Positions 55,080 through 64,000 of a stretch of 64,000 nucleotides of DNA are shown in pieces. The translations under genes and the position numbers were made by a program. The stretch is from Paracoccus alkanivorans (GTDB lineage Bacteria > Pseudomonadota > Alphaproteobacteria > Rhodobacterales > Rhodobacteraceae). Positions within the stretch are counted from its first letter, which is position 1. Every line of letters begins with the position of its first letter. The notes beneath the pieces were generated by a model. That model was not told the origin of the DNA. It saw nothing but the letters and a program-made list of their open reading frames with translations, and made no database searches. The stretch lies in assembly GCF_003697785.1 (NCBI RefSeq), contig NZ_QOKZ01000003.1, positions 186,001 to 250,000 on the forward strand, read 5' to 3'.

Positions 55080-56461
55080 ATGGCTTCCTCGATCCCGGAC
55101 GAACGGATTTGGGTTTCGCGCGCAGATGCCCTGACGGAGGCGAGAAACTCCAACCTGCGCCCTGTATACCCGTCCTGATGGCCGCCGCGTGCGTTGATCC
55201 GTTCATTCAGCAAATTCTCGGTCTCGTCCAGATAGCCGCCGCGCAGCCCTGCCTCGATGGCGATGCGAGTGAACACGTCGCGCTGCGCATGACTGCCTCC
55301 GATCACCTGCAGATCCGACAGCGCCTTGCGCAGATGCAGCCAGGACGCACTGTAATTCCCCGCGGCATAGGCCTGCAGGCCAAGCGCAGTGTTGTGCCCG
55401 TTCCGCCCGATAATCGCCTTCGCCTCTCCGTCAGAGGCGCGCGCCCTGGCCATGTTGCCGATGAGCCGTGCCGCTGCCCCTTCGCGCTTGCCGCCGATGA
55501 GCGCCAGCAGATAATGCAAATCCGCAAAAGCCAGACATCCATCCCCGGCCCGCCTGTCCGAAAGATCAGCGACCTCTTCCCACCGGTCGCCGACGGCAAT
55601 TCCCTCGATCTCCAGCCGGGCCAGCAGCGAGGTCGCATTGGCGATATCGCGGTAATCATCGGTCTTCTCGCGCCGAATCTCGGTGTCATACAGGTCCAGT
55701 GCCGCGTCGAAATCGCCGAGATCAAGATACATCAGCGCCTGATGCCACCAGACGTGAAAGCGGAAATTGTTGCAATGCGCCCATGACGCCTCGCGCCCAT
55801 GCAACCAATCCAGCCCCTCCTGCGCCCGTCCGGTCGTGTCATAGACATGGGCCACCGCATGTAACCCCCAGGCATCGTTCGGGGCCAGTTCGACCGCCCG
55901 CATACCGGCACGCTCGGCCAGCGCATATTCGCCGGTTTCCTCAAGCGTGAATGCATGGCAGCCCAGAAGATAACCCTTTGCCGCGTGCCCTTCCCAATGC
56001 GGCAGCAGAGCCTCGGCAGAGCGGCGCATGACATCGGGCCGGCCCATCACGAACTGGATCGCCTGAACCATCTTCATCGCCAGCGCATCGCGGGGATCGT
56101 CGTCCAGCACCCGCTGCAGACGGTCGGCGGCAGCGCTCGGGCAGCCCTGCAGCCACAGCCCGAGGGCGTCGATGAATCCCGTCTCGGCGGCTGTGGGAGG
56201 CAATCGTTTCGCTGCGGCCAAAGCCTCGCGATATGCCTCTTGCGCGACGGCGAACATCTCGGGCCGGCCCAGCAGCAGGCAGGCCAGCCCGCGAACCGCC
56301 TGCGCCAGCGCGAAATCCGGGGCTTTCGCGATCACCTCGTTCAGGTCGGCCGCGGTGGATTCGCCATGAGACAGGATCCCGGTCACGACACGGTTCCATG
56401 TAGGAATATGCTGCCTGTCCAGCGACACGCCGATGCCCGACAGGTCTGTCGCATGTATCAT
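55076..56461 (-). CDS. TPR-repeat protein (TTC38-like)
   Basis: A 461-residue protein of tetratricopeptide-like helical repeats resembling the TTC38 family. Repeats with alternating A/L and G residues run from about residue 40 to 430, for example ALAQAVRGLACLLLGR and WGLHAVAHVYDTTGR. No signal peptide or membrane helix is seen. The ATG at 56461 is preceded by AGGAG. It heads the opg operon by an ATGA overlap with opgC, but its role there is unknown. Confidence 0.82.
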   Translation of the reverse strand: MIHATDLSGIGVSLDRQHIPTWNRVVTGILSHGESTAADLNEVIAKAPDFALAQAVRGLACLLLGRPEMFAVAQEAYREALAAAKRLPPTAAETGFIDALGLWLQGCPSAAADRLQRVLDDDPRDALAMKMVQAIQFVMGRPDVMRRSAEALLPHWEGHAAKGYLLGCHAFTLEETGEYALAERAGMRAVELAPNDAWGLHAVAHVYDTTGRAQEGLDWLHGREASWAHCNNFRFHVWWHQALMYLDLGDFDAALDLYDTEIRREKTDDYRDIANATSLLARLEIEGIAVGDRWEEVADLSDRRAGDGCLAFADLHYLLALIGGKREGAAARLIGNMARARASDGEAKAIIGRNGHNTALGLQAYAAGNYSASWLHLRKALSDLQVIGGSHAQRDVFTRIAIEAGLRGGYLDETENLLNERINARGGHQDGYTGRRLEFLASVRASARETQIRSSGIEEAI

Positions 56462-56691
56462 TTCTGCTCTCCTGATTACCGGCCCGGACGCTCTGAACAC
56501 TTCAGGCGAAACCGGGGTTACTTGCTAACCAGTTCGACGGGCAGAAGGGATCGTTACAGGTCATCTACGTTTTTCCCGATCGCTCGAACCTCCAACGGGT
56601 AATGGTTGGATAAACGCCGCAGGATGGCGTTGGTTTCCGCAGCATGCCGCCAACAGCCGGATTTCGCCGGTTTCTTTCTGTTTCGACCGTT

Positions 56692-58299
56692 TCAGAAAGC
56701 CCCGTCATAGGCGCGTGGCCCGATACGAATGGCCAGCAACGTGAAATGGTCCCGTTCAAGCGCAGCGCCTGCTTCGGCTGCAAGGCTGGTGGCATCGTCG
56801 ATCCAGACCCCGTGCCCGCCAAAGGCTTGCGCCAGTGCGGGATAATCGGTCACACCGCCGAAATCGACGCCCAGATTGGGACGCTGCCCCGCCCTCTGCT
56901 TCATCTCGATCAGCGAAAGCGAGCCATCGACCAGCACCGCCAGGATGACGGGCAGCTTCAGATCGCGCAGAGTGGCCAGATCACCCGCCCCCATTTCCAG
57001 CCCGCCATCGCCCAATATGGCCAAAACGGGTGTTTCGGGACGCCCCAGGCACGCACCCGCCGCCAGGGGTAATGCGCAAGCCATCGTGCATAGCGCACTG
57101 GATTGCAGCATCAGGCGCGGCTCCGGGCAGGTCCAGATCTGGCTGGCAAGGATACGATGCGCGCCCGAATCCGCTGTCACGACGGTCTGCGGCGGCATGA
57201 TCTGGCGCAGGGTCCGGAACACCTGATGCGGTCCCCATCCCTCCGGCCCGGCAAAGGACTGCGCCAGGGCCTCGCGGGCCTGGGCCGGCCGCTCCGATGA
57301 CCAGCGGGCGGGGGCATCGTGGTGCAGTGCCTCCAATGTCATGCCGACATCACCGATCAGCGTCTCATCGGCGCGGTGCATCCCATGCGTGCGCGGAACG
57401 GGGGCAATCTCGATCACGCGGGCATCATCGCCCCACGGATCGCGCCAGCCGATCCGCATCTCGATGGGATCGTAGCCCGCCAAAAGGACCAGGTCCGCCT
57501 CGGAGATCAGCGGCATCAGGACCTTGTCTGCACGCGGAGACAGCCCCGCCCCCCCAAGGCAAAGCGGATCGGTCTCGTCCATCAACCCCTTGCCCTTGTA
57601 GCTGGTGATCAGCGGTATCCGGTGCTGGCGGCAGAAACTGGCGATAGCCGGACCCGCGCCATCGTTGACGGCATCCACCCCGGCGATCATCAGCGGCCTG
57701 ACCGAGCCCGCCAGCACCTTGCGGATACGCTCCAAATCCGAGTGATGGGGCACCGAGGGCAGCGTGAAGGGCAAAGCCCGCAACGGCGGTTCGTCGCTCT
57801 CCCCCTCGGCCACCGAGATCGGAACATCGATATGCACCGGCCCCGGCTGGCCCGACCTGGCAATCGTGATCGCCTTTTCCATCACCGCCCCGACGGCCCC
57901 TCCGACCGCCCGGAAACTGGCCTTTACCACCGGACGCAACAGGGCCTGGTGGTCGAAGACCTGGTGGGTATAGCACTCGGCTTCAGCCGCGTCGACGCAG
58001 CCGGTCAGGAAGATCAACGGCACCCGGTCCTGCATCGCGTTGGCCACCACATTGACGGCATTGGCAACGCCCGGCCCGAGAGTCGCGACCAGCACCGGCA
58101 GGTCGCCTGTCACATGCCAATGCCCCTCGGCAAAGAAGCCCCCGGCATTCTCGTGCCGCACCAGCGTGAAACGCACACCGGCCCGGTCCAGCCCTTCGAT
58201 CAGCGCCAGCACCTCACCGCCCGGCACGCCGAAAGCGCGCGTCGCCCCGGCATCCGCCAGCACCCGGCCGATGATCTCGGCGCCTGTCCGATTTGTCAT
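56692..58299 (-). CDS. Thiamine-diphosphate-dependent enzyme (acetolactate synthase-like)
   Basis: A 535-residue member of the ThDP-dependent decarboxylase/synthase superfamily. The cofactor-activating Glu50 is in LVRHENAGGFFAEG, the centre has PVHIDVPI, and the C-terminal ThDP/Mg site reads LGDGGLEMGAGDL. Which substrate it uses cannot be told; acetolactate synthase-like or benzoylformate-decarboxylase-like enzymes fit best. It is overlapped by ATGA with the CoA-transferase gene, so a joint catabolic role is likely. About 230 bases without a gene (56462-56691) separate it from the TPR gene. Confidence 0.85.
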   Translation of the reverse strand: MTNRTGAEIIGRVLADAGATRAFGVPGGEVLALIEGLDRAGVRFTLVRHENAGGFFAEGHWHVTGDLPVLVATLGPGVANAVNVVANAMQDRVPLIFLTGCVDAAEAECYTHQVFDHQALLRPVVKASFRAVGGAVGAVMEKAITIARSGQPGPVHIDVPISVAEGESDEPPLRALPFTLPSVPHHSDLERIRKVLAGSVRPLMIAGVDAVNDGAGPAIASFCRQHRIPLITSYKGKGLMDETDPLCLGGAGLSPRADKVLMPLISEADLVLLAGYDPIEMRIGWRDPWGDDARVIEIAPVPRTHGMHRADETLIGDVGMTLEALHHDAPARWSSERPAQAREALAQSFAGPEGWGPHQVFRTLRQIMPPQTVVTADSGAHRILASQIWTCPEPRLMLQSSALCTMACALPLAAGACLGRPETPVLAILGDGGLEMGAGDLATLRDLKLPVILAVLVDGSLSLIEMKQRAGQRPNLGVDFGGVTDYPALAQAFGGHGVWIDDATSLAAEAGAALERDHFTLLAIRIGPRAYDGAF

Positions 58300-59531
58300 T
58301 CCATCTCTCCGATCACGCCCGAGGCTTTCAGGCGGTCAAGCTCCTGCCGGGCCAGCCCCAGATGATCCCGCAGCACCTCGGCAGTATGCTGACCCAACAG
58401 CGGCGGCGCGTTGCCATAATGCACCGGCGTATCGCTGAATTTCAGCGGGTTGCCGATCAGGTCGACATTTCCGCCACCCGCAAGGGGATGCGGCAGGCTG
58501 ATGCGCATATCCCGCGCCGCCACCTGCGGGCTGTCGAACACCTGCCGCAGATCATTGATCGGCCCACCGGGCACCGAGAGCGCCTCCAGCCGCTCCAGCC
58601 AGCAAGAGGCCGGACGCATGCGGGTCATCTCTTCGATGATCGGGATCAGTTCGGCGCGATTACGGACCCGTTCGGCATTCGTGGCGAAACGCGGATCATC
58701 GGCCAGTTCGGCGCGCCCGGCATCGCTGACGAAGCGGCGGAACTGGGCATCGTTGCCGATGGCGATGATGAACTCGCCGTCCGAGGCGGGGAATGCGCCA
58801 TAGGGCACGATCGTCGGATGATCGTTCCCGCGCCGGGGCGGAACCTGCCCGTCGGTCAGATAGCCGACGCCCTGATTGATCAGCCACGCGACCTGCGTAT
58901 CGTAAAGGCAGACATCGATATGCTGCCCCCGCCCGCTGCGGTGGCGCGCCTGCAATGCCGCGAGAATGCCGGTCAGCGCATACATCCCGCACATGACATC
59001 GGCGATCCCCACCCCGACCTTGAGAGGGCGGCCATCGGCCTCGCCCGTCAGGCTCATGATCCCCGCCTCGCCCTGGATAAGAAAATCGTAACCCGCGCGA
59101 TGCGCATTCGGCCCGGTTTGCCCGAATCCGGTGATCGAGCAATAGATCAGGCGCGGGTTCACATCCGAGAGACTGGCGTAATCCAGCCCGTAGCGGGCCA
59201 TGTCGCCGCTCTTGAAATTCTCGATCAGGATATCGGCCTTCTCGGCGAGTTTGCGGATCAATGACTGCCCCTCGGGCTCGGCAATATTGATGGCAACCGA
59301 TTTCTTGCCGCGATTGGCGCTGAGGTAATAGGCGCTCTCGCTCGTTTCGCGCCCATCGCTGTCCCTGACGAAAGGCGGGCCCCATTTGCGGGTGTCGTCC
59401 CCATGGCCGGGACGCTCGATCTTGATCACCTCCGCACCAAGATCGGCCAGAGCCTGAGTGGCGGTTGGGCCAGCAAGAATGCGCGACAGGTCGAGAACGA
59501 CGATACCGGCAAGCGGAGCAGCGGATGACAT
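58296..59531 (-). CDS. Family III CoA-transferase (CaiB/BaiF)
   Basis: A 411-residue CoA-transferase. It has LDLSRILAGPTATQALADLGAEVIK at the N-terminus, ANRGKKSVAINI and GFGQTG, and the catalytic aspartate probably Asp149 in GYDFLIQG. The family moves CoA between short-chain acids such as succinate, oxalate or carnitine derivatives; the substrate here is open. Its ATG region sits 74 bases from the acyl-CoA dehydrogenase stop, and its stop overlaps the ThDP enzyme. Confidence 0.9.
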   Translation of the reverse strand: MSSAAPLAGIVVLDLSRILAGPTATQALADLGAEVIKIERPGHGDDTRKWGPPFVRDSDGRETSESAYYLSANRGKKSVAINIAEPEGQSLIRKLAEKADILIENFKSGDMARYGLDYASLSDVNPRLIYCSITGFGQTGPNAHRAGYDFLIQGEAGIMSLTGEADGRPLKVGVGIADVMCGMYALTGILAALQARHRSGRGQHIDVCLYDTQVAWLINQGVGYLTDGQVPPRRGNDHPTIVPYGAFPASDGEFIIAIGNDAQFRRFVSDAGRAELADDPRFATNAERVRNRAELIPIIEEMTRMRPASCWLERLEALSVPGGPINDLRQVFDSPQVAARDMRISLPHPLAGGGNVDLIGNPLKFSDTPVHYGNAPPLLGQHTAEVLRDHLGLARQELDRLKASGVIGEME

Positions 59532-59605
59532 GACAACGAACTCCCGAACCGGATCAAAGAAACAACTCGACCGTTTGAGCGGCCTTCATCGCCTCGGGTT
59601 TATCA

Positions 59606-61225
59606 TCAACCGATCCGATCAAGCAATTCGCGCGGCACCGGACCGGATAGCGATCCCGTGACATGCCCGCGTTCGCCCGCGATGCGGGTGGTGACAAAGC
59701 CATCGGCGACGGCGGACACACCGGCGCGGATCAGCACCGACGCCGTCAGCAACAAGGCCGTGCGCTCGGCAAACCACCTCGCTTCACCTTCCGGCGGCAG
59801 GCCGGGCCAGCGCTCGGCATGTGCCTTCAGCGCAGCATCGTAGCGGCGGTCGCCGCCGGTGGCGGCCTCCAGCTCCGCGCGCAGCGTGTCGGCCGCCAGC
59901 GGCTCACGGGCCAGCGTGCGCAGGATATCGAGGCAGATGACATTGCCTGAACCTTCCCAGATGCCGTTCAAGGGGGCTTCGCGGTAATAAAGCGGCTGGC
60001 CGGTTTCCTCGATATAACCCATGCCGCCCAGCACCTCCATCGCCTCGTAGGTCACTATGGGACAGCGCTTGTTGCCAAGGAACTTGGCCAGCGCCACACC
60101 GATCCGGGCAAAGGCGCGGTCTTCCGGGCCGATGCCGTCAAAGGCGCGCGCCACCCGCAGGCCAAGCGCAAGCGCCCCTTCGCAATCCAGCGCAAGATCC
60201 GCCATGACCGCCTGCATCAGCGGCTGGTCTATCAACCGCTTCTGAAAGGCGCTGCGATGTTTTGCCCAATGGTTTGCGGCACTTATCGCGCCTCGCATCA
60301 GCCCTGCCGGGGCCAGGGCGGTGTCCAGGCGCGTATGGTGAACCATCTCGATAATGGTCCGGATGCCCGTTCCCTCATCGCCCAATCGATAGGCAATGGC
60401 ATTTTGATACTCGATCTCGGAGGAAGCATTGGACCGGTTGCCCAGCTTGTCCTTCAGACGCTGGATATGGACGCCGTTCCGTTCCCCTTCCAGCCAGCGC
60501 GGCACGAGAAAGCAGGTCAGCCCGCCGGGGGCCTGTGCCAATGTCAGGAAGCCATCCGACATCGGGGCCGAACAGAACCATTTGTGACCGGTCAGGCGAT
60601 AGAAATCCCCATCCGGCTCGGCCTGCGTGGTATTACTGCGGAGATCCGAACCACCCTGCTTCTCGGTCATCGCCATACCCAGGGTGGCCGAGGCTTTCTC
60701 GGCTATCGGGCGACGGCCCGGATCATAGGTGCGCGCAGTCAACCGAGGCCGCCATATCGCCGCCAAAGCCGGATCGGCGGCCAGCGCCGGGACGGCGGCA
60801 TAGGTCATTGTCATGGGGCAGCAATGGCCCGGCTCGACCTGGCTGGCCAAGTAGACCATGGCGGCATGGGTGACATGGCCACCCGGAGTTCCGTCCCAGG
60901 CAACCGCAGCGTAACCCGCGCCAAGGCTGGCTCGCATCAACTGATGCCATGCCGGATGGAAACGGACCTCGTCCAACCTGCGCCCGCCCTGATCGAACAG
61001 CACCAGTTCGGGAGAATGCCGATTGGCGGCTTGACCGGCTTCGCGCATCTCGGCGCGGCCCATGGTTGTTCCATATTCTGCAAGAGGTACCGCCTGCCCA
61101 CCCTCGCGGGAGACAGCTTCGCGCAGTGCGATGTCGTCCTGCCACAGATCACAATCCCCCCGGGCGGGCGGCTGGTTTCGAACTTCGTGTGTGCCAAGAT
61201 CGCTTCGTGCCGCGGAATCGGTCAT
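59606..61225 (-). CDS. AidB-like acyl-CoA dehydrogenase
   Basis: A 539-residue FAD-dependent enzyme. It shows MAMTEKQGGSDLRSNTT, TGHKWFCSAPMSDGFL and the C-terminal NGIWEGSGNVICLDILRTL, the AidB/isovaleryl-CoA dehydrogenase pattern. AidB binds DNA under alkylation stress in E. coli, but homologues in catabolic clusters may act on acyl-CoA. The ATG at 61225 has GGAGGA upstream; an in-frame ATG 19 codons earlier lacks a site. It is divergent from the GMC relic. Confidence 0.88.
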   Translation of the reverse strand: MTDSAARSDLGTHEVRNQPPARGDCDLWQDDIALREAVSREGGQAVPLAEYGTTMGRAEMREAGQAANRHSPELVLFDQGGRRLDEVRFHPAWHQLMRASLGAGYAAVAWDGTPGGHVTHAAMVYLASQVEPGHCCPMTMTYAAVPALAADPALAAIWRPRLTARTYDPGRRPIAEKASATLGMAMTEKQGGSDLRSNTTQAEPDGDFYRLTGHKWFCSAPMSDGFLTLAQAPGGLTCFLVPRWLEGERNGVHIQRLKDKLGNRSNASSEIEYQNAIAYRLGDEGTGIRTIIEMVHHTRLDTALAPAGLMRGAISAANHWAKHRSAFQKRLIDQPLMQAVMADLALDCEGALALGLRVARAFDGIGPEDRAFARIGVALAKFLGNKRCPIVTYEAMEVLGGMGYIEETGQPLYYREAPLNGIWEGSGNVICLDILRTLAREPLAADTLRAELEAATGGDRRYDAALKAHAERWPGLPPEGEARWFAERTALLLTASVLIRAGVSAVADGFVTTRIAGERGHVTGSLSGPVPRELLDRIG

Positions 61226-61402
61226 CGCTCCTCCTTCGAACAGAATAGGGCTGCGCGGGTCTTGTGGTCCAGCGGCGGGCAAGGTGACGTGACGTGATTC
61301 ACTCTGAATTGCTTTATCTGGACGTTTTTATTGTTCAGACGTGCGAAATTATATTCAATACCAAGCCAGCAAGAAGCAATAATCAAAAAAACAGAGGCAG
61401 TC

Positions 61403-61699
61403 GTGAAATATGACTATGGGATCCTCGGCGCACAGGCCAGCCACGTCCTGTTCAAGGGCAAACGCGCCGTGGGGCTGCGCTATCGCCGGGACACGACCGG
61501 TCATCAGGCCAGGGCGCAAGGTAATGCTGGCCAGCACGGGATCGGAACGGCGGACGGGCTGCAGGGCGTCGGTCAGAGCATGCAGGATCGCATCAATTTC
61601 ATCATAGACGACAGACCGAAGGACAAGAACAATTTCGGCATCGGTTTTACGGCCACCGCACCGTATGACGCTGACAGAACACGGGAGGAGAAACCATGA
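61403..61699 (+). pseudogene. Decayed GMC oxidoreductase (AlkJ/choline-dehydrogenase-like)
   Basis: The frame starts GTG at 61403 (GAGGC upstream) with KYDYGILGAQ, matching the start of GMC oxidoreductases (YDYIIVGAG). It then jumps to VLFKGKRAVGLRYRR, a segment normally about 200 residues later, implying a large internal deletion. The next conserved strand survives only in another frame (GRKVMLAS, about 61515-61540), and the original frame resumes with GLQGVGQSMQDRI, the usual GVGxNLQDH block. The flavin fold cannot form, so it is a relic. It lies directly before an AlkK-like acyl-CoA ligase, and the pair alcohol dehydrogenase-acyl-CoA ligase is common in alkanol oxidation. Confidence 0.55.
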
Positions 61700-63324
61700 A
61701 CGGAACCATGATGTATCAGCCGCTGACGACTGGCTCGCTGATCAATCACGCCGCCTGCTATCACGGCGGAACCGAGATCGTCTCGGTCGAGACAGCGGGC
61801 GGGATCGAGCGCACCACCTGGGCAGAGGTGGATGCAAATGCGCGCAAGCTGGCTTCGGCGCTGGATCGGCTCGGGGTGTCGCCGGGCGTGCGCTGCGGCA
61901 CGATCGCCTGGAATAACCGGCGTCACCTGGAGATCTATTTCGGGGTCGGCGCAGGCGGACGGGTGACGCATACGATCAACCCGCGGCTGGCACCGGACCA
62001 GTTGATCTATATCGTCAATCACGCGGCTGACGAGGTGATGTTCTTCGACCGGACCTTCCTTCCCGCCGCCGCCCAGCTTTGCCAGCATTTCAAGACGGTG
62101 AAGCATTGTGTGCTGATGGGACCCCGAGACGAGGAAGCGGCAGGAATGATCGAGGGGCTGCTGTTCTATGACGAACTGATCGAGACCGGCGATCCCGATT
62201 ACCGATGGCCGGAACTGGACGAGCTGTCGCCAGCGGCACTGTGCTATACTTCGGGCACCACGGGCAACCCGAAGGGCGTGCAATATTCGCATCGCTCGCT
62301 GGTGCTGCATACGCTTGGCGCCAACCAGGCGGACGGGACCTGCATCTCGGCGATGGATGCGTTGCTGCCGGTGGTGCCGATGTTCCATGTGAACGCATGG
62401 GGCGTCCCCTATATCGCCGCGATGGCCGGGGCGCGGCTGGTCATGCCGGGACCGAAGCTAGACGGCGAAAGCCTGGTGAAATTGCTGAACGACGAGAAGG
62501 TCACCGTGGCCTTCGGCGTGCCGACTATCTGGATGGGACTCTTGGCGGCGCTGCGCTCCTCGGGCGAAAAGCTGCCGCATCTGGCGCGGTCCTTCGTCGG
62601 GGGAACGGCGCTGCCGCCCTCGATGATCGACGCGTTCCGCGAGGAGTTCGAGGTCGAGTTGATCCATGCCTGGGGGATGACCGAGACGGCCCCGGTCGCG
62701 ACGCTGAACAAGCTGCTTTACAAGCACGGCGATTTGCCGCTGGACGAACAACGCAGGCTACGTCATGCGCAGGGACGGCCCCTGTTCGGGGTCGAGTTGC
62801 GGATCATGGACGAGCAGGGAACGCGGTTGCCGGATGACGGCAAGAGCCAGGGCAATCTGCAGATCCGCGGGCACTGGATCGTGGAAAGCTATTTCGGCAG
62901 GGATGAAAGCGCACTGACTCCGGATGGCTGGTTCGATACCGGCGATGTCGCGACGCTTGATCCGGACGGATTCATGGTCATCCGCGACCGGGCCAAGGAC
63001 ATCATCAAGTCGGGCGGCGAGTGGATTTCCACGGTCGATCTGGAAAATATCGCTATCGCCCATCCCGGCATCGCCAATGCCGCCGCCATCGCCGCCTATC
63101 ATCCGAAATGGGACGAGCGCCCGGTGCTGATCTGCGTGCGAGCCAAAGGGGCGAATGTCGAGGAGGCGGAACTGCTGGCCAGCTACGAGGGGAAGGTGGC
63201 GAAATGGCAAGTGCCCGACCGGGTCGTATTCGCCGAGACGCTGCCGATCGGGGCAACCGGCAAGGTGCAGAAGAACAAGCTGCGCGAGGAATACGGGCGG
63301 ATCCTGGTGGAGAGTGGGAATTGA
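61696..63324 (+). CDS. Medium/long-chain fatty-acyl-CoA ligase (AlkK-like)
   Basis: A 542-residue AMP-forming ligase. The P-loop [12 protein letters not shown], the motif [33 protein letters not shown] and the catalytic-lysine tail [15 protein letters not shown] are all intact. GGGAGGAG lies before the ATG. It activates fatty acids to acyl-CoA in the cytoplasm. The preceding GMC relic overlaps its start (ATGA), suggesting the ligase was once part of an alcohol/alkanol oxidation operon. Confidence 0.93.
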   Translation: MNGTMMYQPLTTGSLINHAACYHGGTEIVSVETAGGIERTTWAEVDANARKLASALDRLGVSPGVRCGTIAWNNRRHLEIYFGVGAGGRVTHTINPRLAPDQLIYIVNHAADEVMFFDRTFLPAAAQLCQHFKTVKHCVLMGPRDEEAAGMIEGLLFYDELIETGDPDYRWPELDELSPAALCYTSGTTGNPKGVQYSHRSLVLHTLGANQADGTCISAMDALLPVVPMFHVNAWGVPYIAAMAGARLVMPGPKLDGESLVKLLNDEKVTVAFGVPTIWMGLLAALRSSGEKLPHLARSFVGGTALPPSMIDAFREEFEVELIHAWGMTETAPVATLNKLLYKHGDLPLDEQRRLRHAQGRPLFGVELRIMDEQGTRLPDDGKSQGNLQIRGHWIVESYFGRDESALTPDGWFDTGDVATLDPDGFMVIRDRAKDIIKSGGEWISTVDLENIAIAHPGIANAAAIAAYHPKWDERPVLICVRAKGANVEEAELLASYEGKVAKWQVPDRVVFAETLPIGATGKVQKNKLREEYGRILVESGN

Positions 63325-63905
63325 TCGCGCTTCGCCGGAAGCCAACGACGGATGCATCCCGGTCCGGACCGGATAGCGGTGCGGCCGGTTGGACAGGCTT
63401 CCGGCCGATTTCCGGCACAATCCCGGCTGGCTGAAACTGCCGCGCATCTTTCTTGGCGCGTTGCGGGATCAGGGCGAAACCGAAACAGGCGGAGCAGTCA
63501 GTTGAACGGCCATCTGCCGGACCCGGCAGCAGAACCGAAGGAACGCGCCAGACGCAAGGCCTCCAGGCGCCAAGCCAAGAGGGCGGAGATCGCGACCGGC
63601 ACGCTGGATGCGCGCAAGCAGCCTGGCAACAGGAGGATCTGAAGAAAAGAAACAATCGGTTTCGGTGATCGCCTTGGCATTCGGCCTCACCATGGCCGGC
63701 TTTGCGCACGGTCGGGACGGGAACGGGGCGAGCGGGGCAACAAAGGCTCGCAATGCGGCGATGCCGGCCCGACCCCCTTTATGTTTGGCAGCACATGTTG
63801 TTTCATCCGCCGGAAACATCCGCCGGAAACATCCGCAGGAAATGCCTGAACCGCAAACGGGTTGGAATCCTGGCCGGTATTCACTGAACGCAAGAGGAAA
63901 CGGAT
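63325..63905 (+). other. Gene-poor, apparently decayed interval
   Basis: About 580 bases with no gene I can support. One stretch near 63640-63715 reads like an orphan signal peptide (VSVIALAFGLTMAGFAHG) preceded by GGAGGA, but without a clean start codon or a following domain. It may be the remains of an exported substrate-binding protein or similar. A 13-base triple repeat lies at 63804-63842. Confidence 0.5.
63804..63842. repeat. Three tandem copies of a 13-base unit
   Basis: CATCCGCCGGAAA occurs twice exactly (63804-63816 and 63817-63829) and a third time with one change (CATCCGCAGGAAA, 63830-63842). It lies in a non-coding interval just upstream of the last gene. Thirteen is not a multiple of three, which fits non-coding DNA. 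Confidence 0.85.
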
Positions 63906-64000
63906 ATGGCGAAATATTATAACCGCATTCTGATCACGGGTGCGGCGGGCGATCTGGGCAGCAAGCTTCGCAAGGGATTGGTGCCGCTGGCCAACCACAT
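63906..64000 (+). CDS. NAD-dependent epimerase/uronate-dehydrogenase-like, N-terminal fragment (runs off window)
   Basis: The 31 visible residues begin MAKYYNRILITGAAGDLG, the Rossmann glycine motif (TGAAGxLG) of the short-chain/extended dehydrogenase family. The spacing and following SKLRKGLVPLANH resemble uronate dehydrogenases, but the class cannot be settled from so little. GAGG lies upstream of the ATG. The rest is outside the window. Confidence 0.65.
   Translation, partial: MAKYYNRILITGAAGDLGSKLRKGLVPLANH

Noticed and set aside
56692..59531. Oxalyl-CoA decarboxylase plus formyl-CoA transferase (oxalate degradation)
   Set aside because: The families fit loosely, but the ThDP motif GDGGLEMGAGDL and flanks are closer to acetolactate-synthase-like enzymes, so oxalate is not claimed.
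61331..61699. Genuine small gene with an ATGA overlap to the ligase
   Set aside because: The product is a patchwork of distant GMC blocks; the ATGA overlap is probably chance, since ATG followed by A at the ligase start creates the stop.

Overview
The window is GC-rich DNA from an alphaproteobacterium. The run rpmH-rnpA-yidD-ttcA ... yidC-MOSC-yihA-argB, the alphaproteobacterial flavour of the proteins and the short flagellar gene set suggest Rhodobacteraceae, probably Paracoccus or a relative. The family call comes from gene order and protein character, not from a database match.

Layout. 1-11904: housekeeping genes. These are the 3' part of metH, tRNA-Arg(ACG), an orphan sensor kinase, L34, RNase P protein, YidD, TtcA, an EAL phosphodiesterase whose ribosome-binding site lies inside a perfect hairpin, YidC, a MOSC protein, YihA/EngB, ArgB and a SixA-like phosphatase. 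11910-48498: one large type VI secretion (T6SS) locus in three blocks. The right minus-strand block (48498 back to 36531) holds an unknown gene, fha, tssA, tssB, tssC, hcp, tssE, tssF, tssG and clpV. The left minus-strand block (32872 back to 11910) holds three exported cell-envelope proteins, a giant autotransporter, tssK, OmpA-type tssL, tssM, tagF, the phosphatase pppA and the kinase ppkA. Between them, on the plus strand (32944-36488), sit two exported proteins followed by a TolQ/ExbB-like channel, two TolR/ExbD-like proteins and a TonB/TolA-like anchored protein. No tssJ, vgrG/tssI, PAAR or clear effector-immunity pair is present.

48699-51396: a flagellar mini-set (FlgN-like, FlgJ-like, FliK, FlgD). 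51406-56461: an operon of a TPR protein, OpgC, OpgG/D and a PHB-depolymerase-like esterase. 56692-63324: acyl-CoA/thiamine-diphosphate catabolic genes, plus a decayed GMC oxidoreductase in front of an AlkK-like acyl-CoA ligase. The right end is a gene-poor, apparently decayed stretch and the start of an NAD-dependent epimerase/uronate-dehydrogenase-like gene.

How it may work together. The most interesting feature is an envelope module embedded in the T6SS locus. The periplasmic domain of the Ser/Thr kinase PpkA aligns without gaps over about 110 residues with the C-terminal domain of the TonB/TolA-like protein, including two cysteines exactly 52 residues apart in both. TssL carries an N-terminal Thr motif (DKTIF) of the kind phosphorylated by PpkA and read by Fha in Agrobacterium, and PpkA carries similar motifs. 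I infer a signalling circuit in which an ion-driven Tol-like complex, a pseudo-LytM/lytic transglycosylase and a PpkA-PppA-Fha switch sense or remodel the envelope for T6SS assembly. This is a hypothesis from sequence only.
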